Assembly (NCBI GenBank): GCA_017694755.1
Contig: JADIMO010000026.1
Span: 1-51,555, forward strand
Direction of reading: 5' to 3'
DNA length: 51,555 bases
From: Candidatus Cryptobacteroides merdavium
GTDB lineage: Bacteria > Bacteroidota > Bacteroidia > Bacteroidales > UBA932
Part shown: piece by piece, positions 15,041 through 24,194 of the stretch
Layout of the letters: each line of letters opens with the position of its first letter
Position numbering within the stretch: position 1 is the first letter of the stretch
Notes under the pieces: model-generated
What the model was told of the DNA's origin: nothing
Seen by the model: only the letters and a program-made list of their open reading frames with translations
Database searches by the model: none
Translations under genes and position numbers: made by a program

Positions 15041-17677
15041 TTAAAATGATTTTGTCACATATTCTATCCTGCTTCCGTCCTGGAGCAGCTGCAATACATC
15101 CTGCACCTTCGCCGCATCCACAGATGATATACATTCAGAATAGCGGGACTGCATGTCTTTCCCGCCTGCAAAACGGCCGGATATGATACCGAGCCAATAT
15201 TCCGGGTCATCCTGCATGGAATCCCATCTGTTCTGCAGAACAGACTTGTAAAGGCTGAGCTTTTCAGGAGAAATTCCATATGCCGCAAGATCCGTCATGG
15301 CCGACCGCATCTTCATCAGCACCCGCACAGGTCTCCTCCGTACCGTTCCTTGCGGAAGTCCCTCAATCGAGGCCGGGGCTGCCGAAATCGCAACGCACAG
15401 CCTTTCATAAGGATATACAGGAAAAACATCCTTCACGGAAACATACATTCCGGTGTCGTGGACTGCCTCGGTCAAGGCATCTTCCAGGGCCATCACCGCG
15501 ACCTGGGACACCATATAGTTCTCAGGATTCATAGGCAACTCGGCCGACATCAGCACATCCACTCCCGGAACGTCCCCATCCACAAAATATGTAGACTCTC
15601 CGGAAACTGTCTGATAGGAAACCACCGGCTTCAGTACCCTTCTCCTGACAGTCTTGAAACCGTCCATATAAGACTGGAGAAATTTCTTGAAATCAGCCTC
15701 CGGCATGTCCCCGACAAATACCAGCACCCCATCATCTGCCTTTGAGAACTGTGCCTTGAAAAACTTGGTGGACCTCTCCGGCAGGTCATCATAAAGATTG
15801 GCTGCAGATTTGAACGGAGAATACCTGTCGTCCCGGCAGATGATGCTGTCCATCACGAACATCTTTTCCGAAACATCTCCCCTCAATGTGGCCAGCCTCA
15901 ACCTTTCTTCCTTCAAATACCTTATGGCCGCCGCCTTATCCAAAGAAAGATCCCCGGAAATGGCGAGAAGCGACTTCATCAGCAGGGAAAGCCTGTCTGA
16001 CGGCAGCGAGCCCGAAATGCCCATATTGGAAAGTTCGACATCGGCATGCATCGAAATTCCTGCCGTCTCAAGCATATGGCGGAAATCCTTCCCGTCAATC
16101 CCGCATATATCATGAAGCCACAGCATGTCGGACATGAAAGCCCCTTCACCGTTCTTCATGTCCCGCATGGAGGCATAGCCGCCTTTCAGAAGCAGGGAAT
16201 AATAAAATATTCCATCCGTATCCATCTTCTTGTAAAGCACTTTCATGCCGTTTGAAAATACCCAGAAGGTGCTTCCCGTCGATGTCACGGCCTTTGTACG
16301 TCTTACGGCACTGCGTATGTCCGGCTCAGGAAAACGCAGCGTGTCACTCCAGTTGACAGGACACTGCCGTACGCATCCGGCATCTTCATTCCCGTTCATC
16401 ATGGAGGCAGCGTCTGAAGACCGGACTGCATTTCCTGCCCCCCTTCTCCAGCCGGCATTGAAGGATGACAGCAGGCTGTCGCATGACACATATGCAGAAT
16501 CCGCCCTGCAGACAACGGAGAGATTCACGGCGCTGTCCAGAAGAGCCGAGGCAAAACCGTTGAAAAGACGGCAGCCGGAAGTGTCCGGCATATTGCCTTT
16601 TGTATAGAACTGCTCCCTTGTCTCTGGAGAAGCAAGCCCGGCTCCATAAAGAAAAGACGAGATGCATTTGTCGACATAACGGGAATTGGGAATTTCCGAC
16701 TGTCTGGATTTCTTATATAAGGAGATGTCCGCGATCTTCTTGGCATCCGTATACTCGCCGACTGATGCTCCCGACCTGTCAAGGGAAGACAACGCTTCGC
16801 CCAAGGCTCCGGCGGCACCGGCAATGCAGTCACTGGAAGTCATGACGGTCACAGAATAGGATTCGTCACCTTTCTGCTCCGAACTCTTGACATATCTGTA
16901 ACCCAGTCCTGCGACAGGGACGGAACAGGCGACAAGATTGTCTTCCACCCGTTTCCTGAGTATTGTCCACAATTCCTCGCCAAGCCGTTCCGAAACCGAC
17001 GGGAGAACGGTACCCATATATTCCCCAGGAGTCCTCGGGGCCCTGTAGCTTATTGTCAGAGACGGGACACGCGCAAGTCTGTCAAGCGCAATGCCACATG
17101 ATGCGGAATCCCTGTCCTTCCATACTTCAGCGCTGTCCGTACAGGGAAGATATTGCCTCGGAGGCACCATCAGCGACAATATCTGAAGCCTCTTCAACAG
17201 ATCATCCCTGTTGACATCTCCGGAAATCACTATGGCATCCCCTTCCGACGGCCCTCCTGCATCTATCATGTCGAACATCATAAGCAGCAGGGAATCCGTC
17301 ACGCTCTCACCTGCCGGAAGCCGCACATCCTCAAACCGGAGGACGACATCTCCGGCCAGGTCCTGCACATAGCCTTTCCGGCCATATCCTATGCCGTTGC
17401 CGGCCAGAAAGGATGCAGGAGCCCTGCCGGCAAACTTAGGGAGGGAATCCAGCAGGATCCTGCATTTTTCCGCATCCCAACCTTTCCTGACAAGGGCATA
17501 ATCCGCCATGCCTTTCCTGGAAGCGTTGACGGCAATGTAATATGATATCCCGTCCGGGAGGTCCCCGCGGCTTATATTCGGGTCATCCGGCAATGACGGG
17601 ATTTCCTGCCCGGAAAAAACGGACGGGCAGAAAAACATGGCAATACAAATAATTGTCAGAATATATGCCTTTTTCAT
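15041..17677 (-). CDS. M16-like (insulinase fold) exported protein lacking zinc motif
   Basis: An 878-residue protein with an N-terminal signal peptide (MKKAYILTIICIAMFFCPSV). The start at 17677 is preferred because it puts the signal first. Two M16-type halves can be traced: the first has the SYRAPRTPGEYMGT and EELWTILRKR segments, the second begins around VFSNGMKVLYKK. The HxxEH zinc-binding motif of active M16 peptidases is absent from both halves; the equivalent of the second reads NGEGAFMSDMLWLH. It is therefore probably non-catalytic, perhaps a partner of an active M16 peptidase. A middle Ser/Asn/Ala-rich stretch looks like a linker insertion. Confidence 0.75.
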   Translation of the reverse strand: MKKAYILTIICIAMFFCPSVFSGQEIPSLPDDPNISRGDLPDGISYYIAVNASRKGMADYALVRKGWDAEKCRILLDSLPKFAGRAPASFLAGNGIGYGRKGYVQDLAGDVVLRFEDVRLPAGESVTDSLLLMMFDMIDAGGPSEGDAIVISGDVNRDDLLKRLQILSLMVPPRQYLPCTDSAEVWKDRDSASCGIALDRLARVPSLTISYRAPRTPGEYMGTVLPSVSERLGEELWTILRKRVEDNLVACSVPVAGLGYRYVKSSEQKGDESYSVTVMTSSDCIAGAAGALGEALSSLDRSGASVGEYTDAKKIADISLYKKSRQSEIPNSRYVDKCISSFLYGAGLASPETREQFYTKGNMPDTSGCRLFNGFASALLDSAVNLSVVCRADSAYVSCDSLLSSFNAGWRRGAGNAVRSSDAASMMNGNEDAGCVRQCPVNWSDTLRFPEPDIRSAVRRTKAVTSTGSTFWVFSNGMKVLYKKMDTDGIFYYSLLLKGGYASMRDMKNGEGAFMSDMLWLHDICGIDGKDFRHMLETAGISMHADVELSNMGISGSLPSDRLSLLMKSLLAISGDLSLDKAAAIRYLKEERLRLATLRGDVSEKMFVMDSIICRDDRYSPFKSAANLYDDLPERSTKFFKAQFSKADDGVLVFVGDMPEADFKKFLQSYMDGFKTVRRRVLKPVVSYQTVSGESTYFVDGDVPGVDVLMSAELPMNPENYMVSQVAVMALEDALTEAVHDTGMYVSVKDVFPVYPYERLCVAISAAPASIEGLPQGTVRRRPVRVLMKMRSAMTDLAAYGISPEKLSLYKSVLQNRWDSMQDDPEYWLGIISGRFAGGKDMQSRYSECISSVDAAKVQDVLQLLQDGSRIEYVTKSF

Positions 17678-17698
17678 CATAATTATCATACAGACATG

Positions 17699-17706
17699 CA
17701 AAATTA
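17699..17706 (-). promoter_or_regulatory. -7 box of M16-like gene
   Basis: On the minus strand TAATTTTG lies 21 bases before the chosen ATG. It is back to back with the plus-strand box at 17721-17728. Confidence 0.5.
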
Positions 17707-17720
17707 AAACAAAATTTTCC

Positions 17721-17728
17721 TACTTTTG
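17721..17728 (+). promoter_or_regulatory. -7 box of TPR protein gene
   Basis: TACTTTTG matches TAnnTTTG and lies 47 bases before the ATG at 17776. Confidence 0.5.
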
Positions 17729-17775
17729 CATTTATGTGGTTTTTGGGAACATTAAAATCTAATAATTATACGGAT

Positions 17776-18714
17776 ATGAAAAAGATTTTCCTCTCTTTGG
17801 CGGCAGCCGTTCTCGCTGCTGCAACAGTGACCGCACAGGATATGGCACAGGCCACTGAGACTTACAACAACGGTGCAATGGCTCTCCAGATGGGTGACAA
17901 TGCAGGTGCGCTGACATATTTTGAGCAGGCTCTCACAATGGGAGAGGCATGCGGCGAGGAAGGGGCAGAGCTCGTGGCGAACTGCAAGGACATCATCCCG
18001 CAGGTGACCCTTGCCATTGCAAAGGACATGCTCCAGGCAGAAGATTATGACAACGCCCTCGCACAGCTCCAGAAAGCAGTGGAAGTGGCAGGCACATATG
18101 CAAAGCCTGAAGTGGCAGACGAGGCCAACGGACTCATCCCGCAGGTATACATGCAGAAAGGCAACAACCTCATCAAGGCAAAGGATTTTGCCGGAGCCGC
18201 AGCAGCCTACGAGACAGTCGTGGCAGCTGATTCCACCAACGGCAATGCATATCTCCTCCTCGGCCAGGCCTACATGTTCTCAGGCAACGCCGACGGCGCA
18301 GAGAAGGCTTTCACCGCAGCCATGAGGCAGGGCGAGGAAAGCAAGGCGACTTCACAGCTTTCAAACCTCTATCTCAGAAAAGCACAGAGCCTCAGCAAGG
18401 CAAAGAAATATGAGGATGTAATTGAGGCCGCCCTCAAGTCATTCGAATACAAGGAGAACGCCAATGCAATGCTGTTCGCCGGACAGGCAGCCACCAACCT
18501 CGGCAAGAGGGCTGATGCAATCAGCTATTACGAGAAGTATGTGGCCCTCAACCCGAACGGGAAGAACACCCCTGACATCTACTACACAATCGCAGTCCTT
18601 TCCCAGCAGGACAACAATAAGGAAAAAGCCTGCGGATATTATCAGAAAGTGCTGAGCCACGCAAAATACGGTGCCACAGCAAAGGCACAGATGCAGGCTC
18701 TCCAGTGCAACTGA
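17776..18714 (+). CDS. Exported tetratricopeptide repeat protein
   Basis: A 312-residue protein with a clear signal peptide (MKKIFLSLAAAVLAAATVTA, then QD). The ATG at 17776 is chosen because it begins the signal; a longer frame from 17734 adds unrelated residues. The mature part is a series of TPR helices, for example ETYNNGAMALQMGDNAGALTY, GNAYLLLGQAYMFSGNADG and ISYYEKYVALNP. Such proteins are periplasmic or outer-membrane scaffolds. There is no lipobox. The U32 gene starts 22 bases downstream on the same strand. Confidence 0.85.
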   Translation: MKKIFLSLAAAVLAAATVTAQDMAQATETYNNGAMALQMGDNAGALTYFEQALTMGEACGEEGAELVANCKDIIPQVTLAIAKDMLQAEDYDNALAQLQKAVEVAGTYAKPEVADEANGLIPQVYMQKGNNLIKAKDFAGAAAAYETVVAADSTNGNAYLLLGQAYMFSGNADGAEKAFTAAMRQGEESKATSQLSNLYLRKAQSLSKAKKYEDVIEAALKSFEYKENANAMLFAGQAATNLGKRADAISYYEKYVALNPNGKNTPDIYYTIAVLSQQDNNKEKACGYYQKVLSHAKYGATAKAQMQALQCN

Positions 18715-18736
18715 TGACGGGACTTCAAGACATCTT

Positions 18737-20809
18737 ATGAGACAGCTGGAACTTCTGGCTCCCGCGAGAAACTGTGACATCGGCATTGCGGCAATAGACT
18801 GCGGTGCCGATGCCGTATATATTGCCGGCCCAGCATTCGGGGCAAGACAGGCTGCCGGGAACAGCATGGAGGACATCAGGAACCTGTGCGGATATGCACA
18901 CCGGTTCGGGACAAGGATATTCATCACCTTCAACACCATCCTGTATGACGATGAACTGCAGGAGGCCAGGCGACTGATGCACGGATTCAGGGATGCAGGG
19001 GCGGATGCCCTTATAGTACAGGATCTTGCCATACTGAAGATGGCGGCGGAAGACGGGCTGGACATACCGCTCCATGCCTCCACCCAATGCGCCATAAGGA
19101 CGCCTGAGGATGCCATTTTTCTTGAAAAGCTCGGATTTTCAAGGCTCGTCCTCGAACGGGAGCTGTCTCTTGAACAGATAAGGAAAATACGCGATGCCGT
19201 CAGCTGTGAGCTGGAATTTTTCGTACACGGGGCACTGTGCGTATGCTACAGCGGACAATGTTATCTCTCCGAAAATATAGCAGGGAGGAGCGCGAACAGA
19301 GGCGCCTGCATCCAGGCATGCAGGTCAAGATATGACCTCACGGACAGGGAGGGCAAAACCCTGGCCAAAGACAAGCCCCTCCTTTCCCTGAAGGATTTCA
19401 GACTGAGAGACAGGCTTGAAGACCTCGCCGAAGCAGGAGTGACATCATTCAAGATAGAAGGACGGCTGAAGAACATCTCGTATGTGAAAAATGTGGTCAG
19501 AGACTACTCCATAGCCATAGACCGGATCATAGAAAGGCAGGAAGACGGACGATGTGACACCGGACCGGCCGATACCGGAGGCTCAGGATACTGCCGGGCG
19601 TCCTTCGGCAAAGTGAGCGGAGGATTCACGCCTGACACCGACAAGACATTCAACAGGGGCTATACAGAACTTTTCATTGACGGGAAGCGCGGAAGTTGGG
19701 CATCATCGGACTCTGCAAAGTCGATGGGAGAGGAAATCGGAACAATCTCGTATGTCAGCAAAGACAGGGACATGCTGAGAGTAAGCCCTGCAGGAACAAG
19801 CCGGAGCAAAGGAAGGAACCGATGGGAAGAAGAAGGGAGGGATAAAAGAAACGATGACGGAAAGGGAAATGGAGGCACTTCGGCACAGGGTATCAAAGAA
19901 CTGAAGCTCAACAACGGAGACGGCTTCTCCTTTGTCAAGGGAGCTGAAGTCATCGGATTCCGCGGAGACATCTGCAACGGGCTTGAAATCAGATGCAGGC
20001 GGGTGCCTGAACTTTTTGTCGGGGCAAGGCTCTACCGAAATGTGGATACTGCATTTGAAAAGATGCTCGAAAGGGAAAAGCCCGTGCGTGAAATCACCGT
20101 GGGCCTTGAGGCAGCCTTCTCGGACAATGCGGCTGAAGGCAATGGCGGCACGGACAGGTTTGTCCTCTCCGTCTCGGCAAGGAGCGAGGACGGAAGATAC
20201 ATCACCGTCACTGCCGGGGCAGGCAGCGAAGAAGCGGCGGACAGGGAGAGGATGATATCGGTGATTTCCGGCCAGCTTTCAAAGAAGACGGGACATTACA
20301 GATTTGAACTCCGGTCCGTACGGGCCATGGAAAACGGGAATCTGCAGGACACCCCTTCCGTCCTGCCGTTCATGACTGCTGCAGCCCTCAACGGCATTCG
20401 GCGCAGCATCGCATCCGCCCTTGATGAAATCCCTTGCAAAAAACTTCCGCTGCTCCGCAGGGACATCCCTCAAGCTCTCAACCGCATATCTGAATCTGCC
20501 TCACATGCCGAAAGGGCCAATGCCGCTGCCACATACCGGGAAAACATTGCCAACCAACTGGCAAAATCAGTATATGAAGATGCAGGCTTTGAAATAAAGG
20601 GTATGGCATACGAACTGGAACATCCGCAAGGGGCAGAACTGATGCGGACGAAATATTGCATCAGGCACGAGCTCGGCATCTGCCCGAAGCAGAAGAAAGG
20701 ACAGACACCGGCCCCCTTGTACCTTCTGAACAACGGCCGCAGATTAGCCCTCAACTTTGACTGCAGCCGCTGCGAAATGACCGTCAGTATTCCACAATTT
20801 CGAATGTGA
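18737..20809 (+). CDS. U32 family protein, RlhA-like
   Basis: A 690-residue U32 (collagenase-like) protein starting at ATG 18737 (MRQLELLAPARN). The family signature region HGALCVCYSGQCYLS, GRSANRGACIQACR and the C-terminal cysteines (ELGICPK, FDCSRCEM) indicate Fe-S ligands. The long form with a C-terminal domain resembles RlhA, which hydroxylates a 23S rRNA cytidine in E. coli, so an rRNA-modification role is more likely than proteolysis. Around 19790-19895 there is a strongly charged, low-complexity insertion rich in Arg, Lys, Gly and Glu. The gene end overlaps the convergent lipoprotein gene by 26 bases. Confidence 0.85.
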   Translation: MRQLELLAPARNCDIGIAAIDCGADAVYIAGPAFGARQAAGNSMEDIRNLCGYAHRFGTRIFITFNTILYDDELQEARRLMHGFRDAGADALIVQDLAILKMAAEDGLDIPLHASTQCAIRTPEDAIFLEKLGFSRLVLERELSLEQIRKIRDAVSCELEFFVHGALCVCYSGQCYLSENIAGRSANRGACIQACRSRYDLTDREGKTLAKDKPLLSLKDFRLRDRLEDLAEAGVTSFKIEGRLKNISYVKNVVRDYSIAIDRIIERQEDGRCDTGPADTGGSGYCRASFGKVSGGFTPDTDKTFNRGYTELFIDGKRGSWASSDSAKSMGEEIGTISYVSKDRDMLRVSPAGTSRSKGRNRWEEEGRDKRNDDGKGNGGTSAQGIKELKLNNGDGFSFVKGAEVIGFRGDICNGLEIRCRRVPELFVGARLYRNVDTAFEKMLEREKPVREITVGLEAAFSDNAAEGNGGTDRFVLSVSARSEDGRYITVTAGAGSEEAADRERMISVISGQLSKKTGHYRFELRSVRAMENGNLQDTPSVLPFMTAAALNGIRRSIASALDEIPCKKLPLLRRDIPQALNRISESASHAERANAAATYRENIANQLAKSVYEDAGFEIKGMAYELEHPQGAELMRTKYCIRHELGICPKQKKGQTPAPLYLLNNGRRLALNFDCSRCEMTVSIPQFRM

Positions 20810-22136
20810 GATTCACATCCCCGAAATGCCCGGTGACATTATTGTTGGCCATGATATACTTTGAAGTCAGCTGGCCTCTCCACACGATGTCATCCCTTGT
20901 GTTGATCGGAAGCTCAAGCTCCACGCCATAACTCTTTGATTCCACCCTCACAAGCGCTGTGCATTTCCATGAAGTGCGGGTGCCTCCGTCATCTTCGGCA
21001 ATCATGAACGCACAGCTTTCCAGCTGGTCCGTCCATTCGGATACAAGCACGGCGTTGAACGGCTGCGGTTCGCCTCTATACTTTCTCTTCACCACAATCA
21101 TGAAATCCGTCACAGACGGGTTATACAGCTTGAGCTCCGCTTCCGTACTTGCGGTAAAATCTTCAACAGAACCCATCTTCACAAAGAATTCCGAAGCCCC
21201 GGCAAACCACGAATCATAATTTCTCAGCATTGTGAAATCCCTCAAGATCAATGTCCTTATGGTGCTTTCAGCAGAAGCTGCAGCGGGCTTTTCAGCAACA
21301 GAAACCGCAGTTCCGTACAAGGGCAAAGGGCGGCACAACTGCTTTCCCACCACTATTGAACCTCCACCGCTGCCCCAGTCCGGATCTTCCCTGCGCAGCA
21401 TTTCAAGGGAAGTGAAGTCCCCGTCATCATTGCGGTTGACCACCCACACAGTCTCCTTCATGGCAGTCTGTTCGTCCACTATCACCTCCTCGACCGTCCT
21501 GACACCGTTTTCATCCGTAATCATCCTGTAGCCGAGATTGGTTTCCGCTCCGTCGAGCGGATCAAATGTGATTATCGGCAACTCTTTCCCGTCCCAATTT
21601 TCAGAATTCGGCCAATATATCTGGATGTCTGACGATTCCAGCGCTTCGATGAATTCATCCGGGGTCATACCGCCACCATATCCTGAAGATACGGAACCGT
21701 CGCTTCTGACCTCCGGGGACGAATACAGATGCGCCTTGATAAGGTCTCTCATCGGAGTCTCATACTCCACCGCCGACTTTGTGCCCTCCGGAAGCCTGTC
21801 ATCACCGACACCGGCCCCGGGCATACGGAACAGGTCCCTCATGGTATACTCTTCATCATAACCGTTTTCCGATGAGGAGGAAACAGCATCATGCACTTCT
21901 CCGAGCTGTCCCCGACCTACAGGAAGCACGGAAAGAAGACGCGCCACCTCATCAAGGGCCACAGGAAGAGCGGTTTCTTCATCTCCACCTCCATGCTTTT
22001 CAATGTCGTTGTCAAGTTCTTCGCATGAAACGAACAGGAAAGAAAGCGCCGAAACGACGCAAAACGGAAACAATCCGTACAACAGGATATCCCTGAGACA
22101 GACGGAAAAGACTTTTTTAGTCCGAACCTTTTTCAT
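20784..22136 (-). CDS. Predicted surface lipoprotein, unknown function
   Basis: A 450-residue lipoprotein from Met at 22136. A basic N terminus (MKKVRTKK) and hydrophobic segment end in a lipobox, FVSC, and the next residues EELDND are acidic, as in the Bacteroidota lipoprotein surface-export signal. The remainder contains Gly/Ser-rich and acidic linkers and a C-terminal part rich in beta-like segments. I do not recognise a domain. It stands alone between the convergent U32 gene and prmC. Confidence 0.75.
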   Translation of the reverse strand: MKKVRTKKVFSVCLRDILLYGLFPFCVVSALSFLFVSCEELDNDIEKHGGGDEETALPVALDEVARLLSVLPVGRGQLGEVHDAVSSSSENGYDEEYTMRDLFRMPGAGVGDDRLPEGTKSAVEYETPMRDLIKAHLYSSPEVRSDGSVSSGYGGGMTPDEFIEALESSDIQIYWPNSENWDGKELPIITFDPLDGAETNLGYRMITDENGVRTVEEVIVDEQTAMKETVWVVNRNDDGDFTSLEMLRREDPDWGSGGGSIVVGKQLCRPLPLYGTAVSVAEKPAAASAESTIRTLILRDFTMLRNYDSWFAGASEFFVKMGSVEDFTASTEAELKLYNPSVTDFMIVVKRKYRGEPQPFNAVLVSEWTDQLESCAFMIAEDDGGTRTSWKCTALVRVESKSYGVELELPINTRDDIVWRGQLTSKYIMANNNVTGHFGDVNLTFEIVEY

Positions 22137-22235
22137 GGCATTCACACTTTTACCGTTCCACAACTGTAATTACGGTACAAAGTGAATGACAATTATCCGT
22201 GTACGCAAAATGAAAACGGATAATCATGAAATAAA

Positions 22236-23141
22236 TCACCTGGAATAGCGGAGTATCCTGTTCTTGCTGTTCAGGTCCGTTACAATGGATGTATGCATAA
22301 AGCCGTCCGCTGAAAATATTTCCTCTGTCTGCTTTGCAAGAACTTCATTCAGTTCAGAGAGCCCCATGCCTTCCGGAGCAAGACAACGGCGTGACCAGGA
22401 TGATATTGCCCTGTAATAGAGCAGAGGATCTTCATCAGGGACAAAAAGGGCTCCGGCAGGCTCATGTTCCAGGACATTCCTCTCCATTGACTTTTTCTCT
22501 GACTCCCTGACATACGGAGGGTTGCTCGTAATGAGATCAAAGTCACCGTATTCAAACCGAGCCTCTGTATCCAGTACATCTGAATGGACGAAAACAGGAG
22601 CCTTTATTTCATGGTCGGCCTTGAGCATATCCCTGAAATTCTGCGACCTGGCGACATCAAGGGCCTTCTCGGAAATATCCGTGGCCACTACCTCAACCCC
22701 AGGTACAGACAAGGCTATTGTCCATGCTATACAACCTGAGCCGGTACAAAGGTCCAGAACCCTGACGGGGGAAGCGAACTTTCCGGACGAACTCCTCATC
22801 CGGCTTATCCTTGAAACAAATTCCACCGCATGACGGCAGAGCAGTTCGGTTTCAGGCCTTGGAATCAGCACATCAGGAGTGACGGCGAAATCAAACCCGC
22901 AAAACTCCGCATGGCCTGTCACATATTGGAGAGGCTCTCCGTCTGCAAGCCTTGCAAGCATTTCCTCCAGCTGAGGCTGCCTCTTCCTGTCCACCTCCGT
23001 ATCAGGCTCCACTATATGTGTATAATTCTTTGTTCCAAGGACATCTTCACATAACCGGAACACTATGGCCTTGGCTTCATTCTGCGCATATAAATTTTCC
23101 AGAGCGGAAACTGCCCCGGAAATGAAATCCTTGAGCAACAT
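22236..23141 (-). CDS. prmC: Release factor glutamine N5-methyltransferase
   Basis: PrmC methylates the GGQ glutamine of release factors 1 and 2. The SAM-binding motif (VLDLCTGSGCIAW) and the catalytic NPPY motif (SNPPYVRESE) are present, as is the N-terminal helical domain with RPETELL. The start at 23141 (MLLKDFISG) gives 301 residues and lies 5 bases after the ddl stop; a longer upstream frame runs through ddl. A short Ser/Arg-rich insertion (SRISRMRSSSGKF) precedes the SAM motif. The gene appears to be the last of the PBP1A-ddl-prmC unit. Confidence 0.94.
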   Translation of the reverse strand: MLLKDFISGAVSALENLYAQNEAKAIVFRLCEDVLGTKNYTHIVEPDTEVDRKRQPQLEEMLARLADGEPLQYVTGHAEFCGFDFAVTPDVLIPRPETELLCRHAVEFVSRISRMRSSSGKFASPVRVLDLCTGSGCIAWTIALSVPGVEVVATDISEKALDVARSQNFRDMLKADHEIKAPVFVHSDVLDTEARFEYGDFDLITSNPPYVRESEKKSMERNVLEHEPAGALFVPDEDPLLYYRAISSWSRRCLAPEGMGLSELNEVLAKQTEEIFSADGFMHTSIVTDLNSKNRILRYSR

Positions 23142-23146
23142 CGTCT

Positions 23147-24166
23147 CTATCTGTTTTCTATGATCTGTGAAAGGAATTCTGTCATATCCATCCCGGCAGT
23201 CCTCACCATCTTCGGCACGAGAGAAGCTGCCGTCATGCCAGGTATCGTATTGACTTCCAGAAAATAAAGTCCATCCTCTGCAAGAATATAGTCCACCCTC
23301 ACAAGCCCGGAACAACCCAGGCGGGCATATATCTTCTTCGATGCCTCCTGCACCATCGCAGTCTCCTCGTCAGAAAGCCTGGCAGGGCATATTTCCTCGC
23401 TGAAGCCATTGTATTTGGCATCATAGTCGAAAAATTCATGTCCGGTCACAATCTCCACCACAGGGAGGGCCATAAGCTCCTTACCGTTGAAATAGACAGC
23501 ATCCGTAATTTCCCGTCCGGGAATGAACTGCTCTGCAAGGACCGTCTTCCCTTCGGAAAATGCACATTCCAATGCCGGGTCAAAGTCTTCCTCCTTCTTG
23601 ACCTTAGTCACACCGAAGCTCGACCCTCCGTCCGTAGGCTTGACAAAAAGCGGGAGTCCCAATTTCTCCACAACAGAATGCGCAAGCCCAGGGGCATTTT
23701 CTTCACCCTTCCTTATCAGAATATCCGCAGCGCATTTCACATAATCCGTATCCCGGAGATAATTCTTGCAGGAAAACTTGTCGAATGTCACTGCAGACAC
23801 GAAAGAGCTGCAGCTGCTGAACGGGATGCCGAGCATTTCAAAATAGCCCTGCATCAGGCCGTTCTCTCCCGGAGTCCCGTGCTGCATCACATACGCGAAG
23901 TCAAACTGTACCTTCTCACCGTTCACAACAACGGAAAAATCGGTCTTGTCCACCTGGGGACGGGCTCCGTCTGGAATTATGACACGCATCGCATTCTTCT
24001 TCCTGTACGCGACAAGCGACCAGTTCCCGAAGCGGGCAAATATTTCGTAAACATTATATTGCGATCCGTCTATCCTTGACGAGACAAATTCTCCGCTGCG
24101 GCAGGAAACCTCCCACTCGGAAGAATCGCTTCCATAGATTACCGCTATATTGCTGTATTTTCCCAT
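23147..24166 (-). CDS. ddl: D-alanine--D-alanine ligase
   Basis: Ddl joins two D-Ala residues for the peptidoglycan stem peptide. It is an ATP-grasp enzyme of 339 residues from ATG 24166 (MGKYSNIAVIYGS). The HGTPGENG loop, KPTDGGSSFGV, the AEQFIPGREI segment and the ligase-type VRVDYILAEDGLYFLEVNTIPGMT end are all visible. It is located 28 bases after the PBP1A stop and 5 bases before prmC on the same strand, so cell-wall precursor synthesis and cross-linking genes are grouped. Confidence 0.95.
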   Translation of the reverse strand: MGKYSNIAVIYGSDSSEWEVSCRSGEFVSSRIDGSQYNVYEIFARFGNWSLVAYRKKNAMRVIIPDGARPQVDKTDFSVVVNGEKVQFDFAYVMQHGTPGENGLMQGYFEMLGIPFSSCSSFVSAVTFDKFSCKNYLRDTDYVKCAADILIRKGEENAPGLAHSVVEKLGLPLFVKPTDGGSSFGVTKVKKEEDFDPALECAFSEGKTVLAEQFIPGREITDAVYFNGKELMALPVVEIVTGHEFFDYDAKYNGFSEEICPARLSDEETAMVQEASKKIYARLGCSGLVRVDYILAEDGLYFLEVNTIPGMTAASLVPKMVRTAGMDMTEFLSQIIENR

Positions 24167-24194
24167 AATTATTACGCTTCCCGTTAAAGACCTT

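Noticed and set aside
18737..20809. The U32 gene as a collagenase
   Set aside because: The family name is historical. Conserved Cys ligands and length point to RlhA-type RNA modification.
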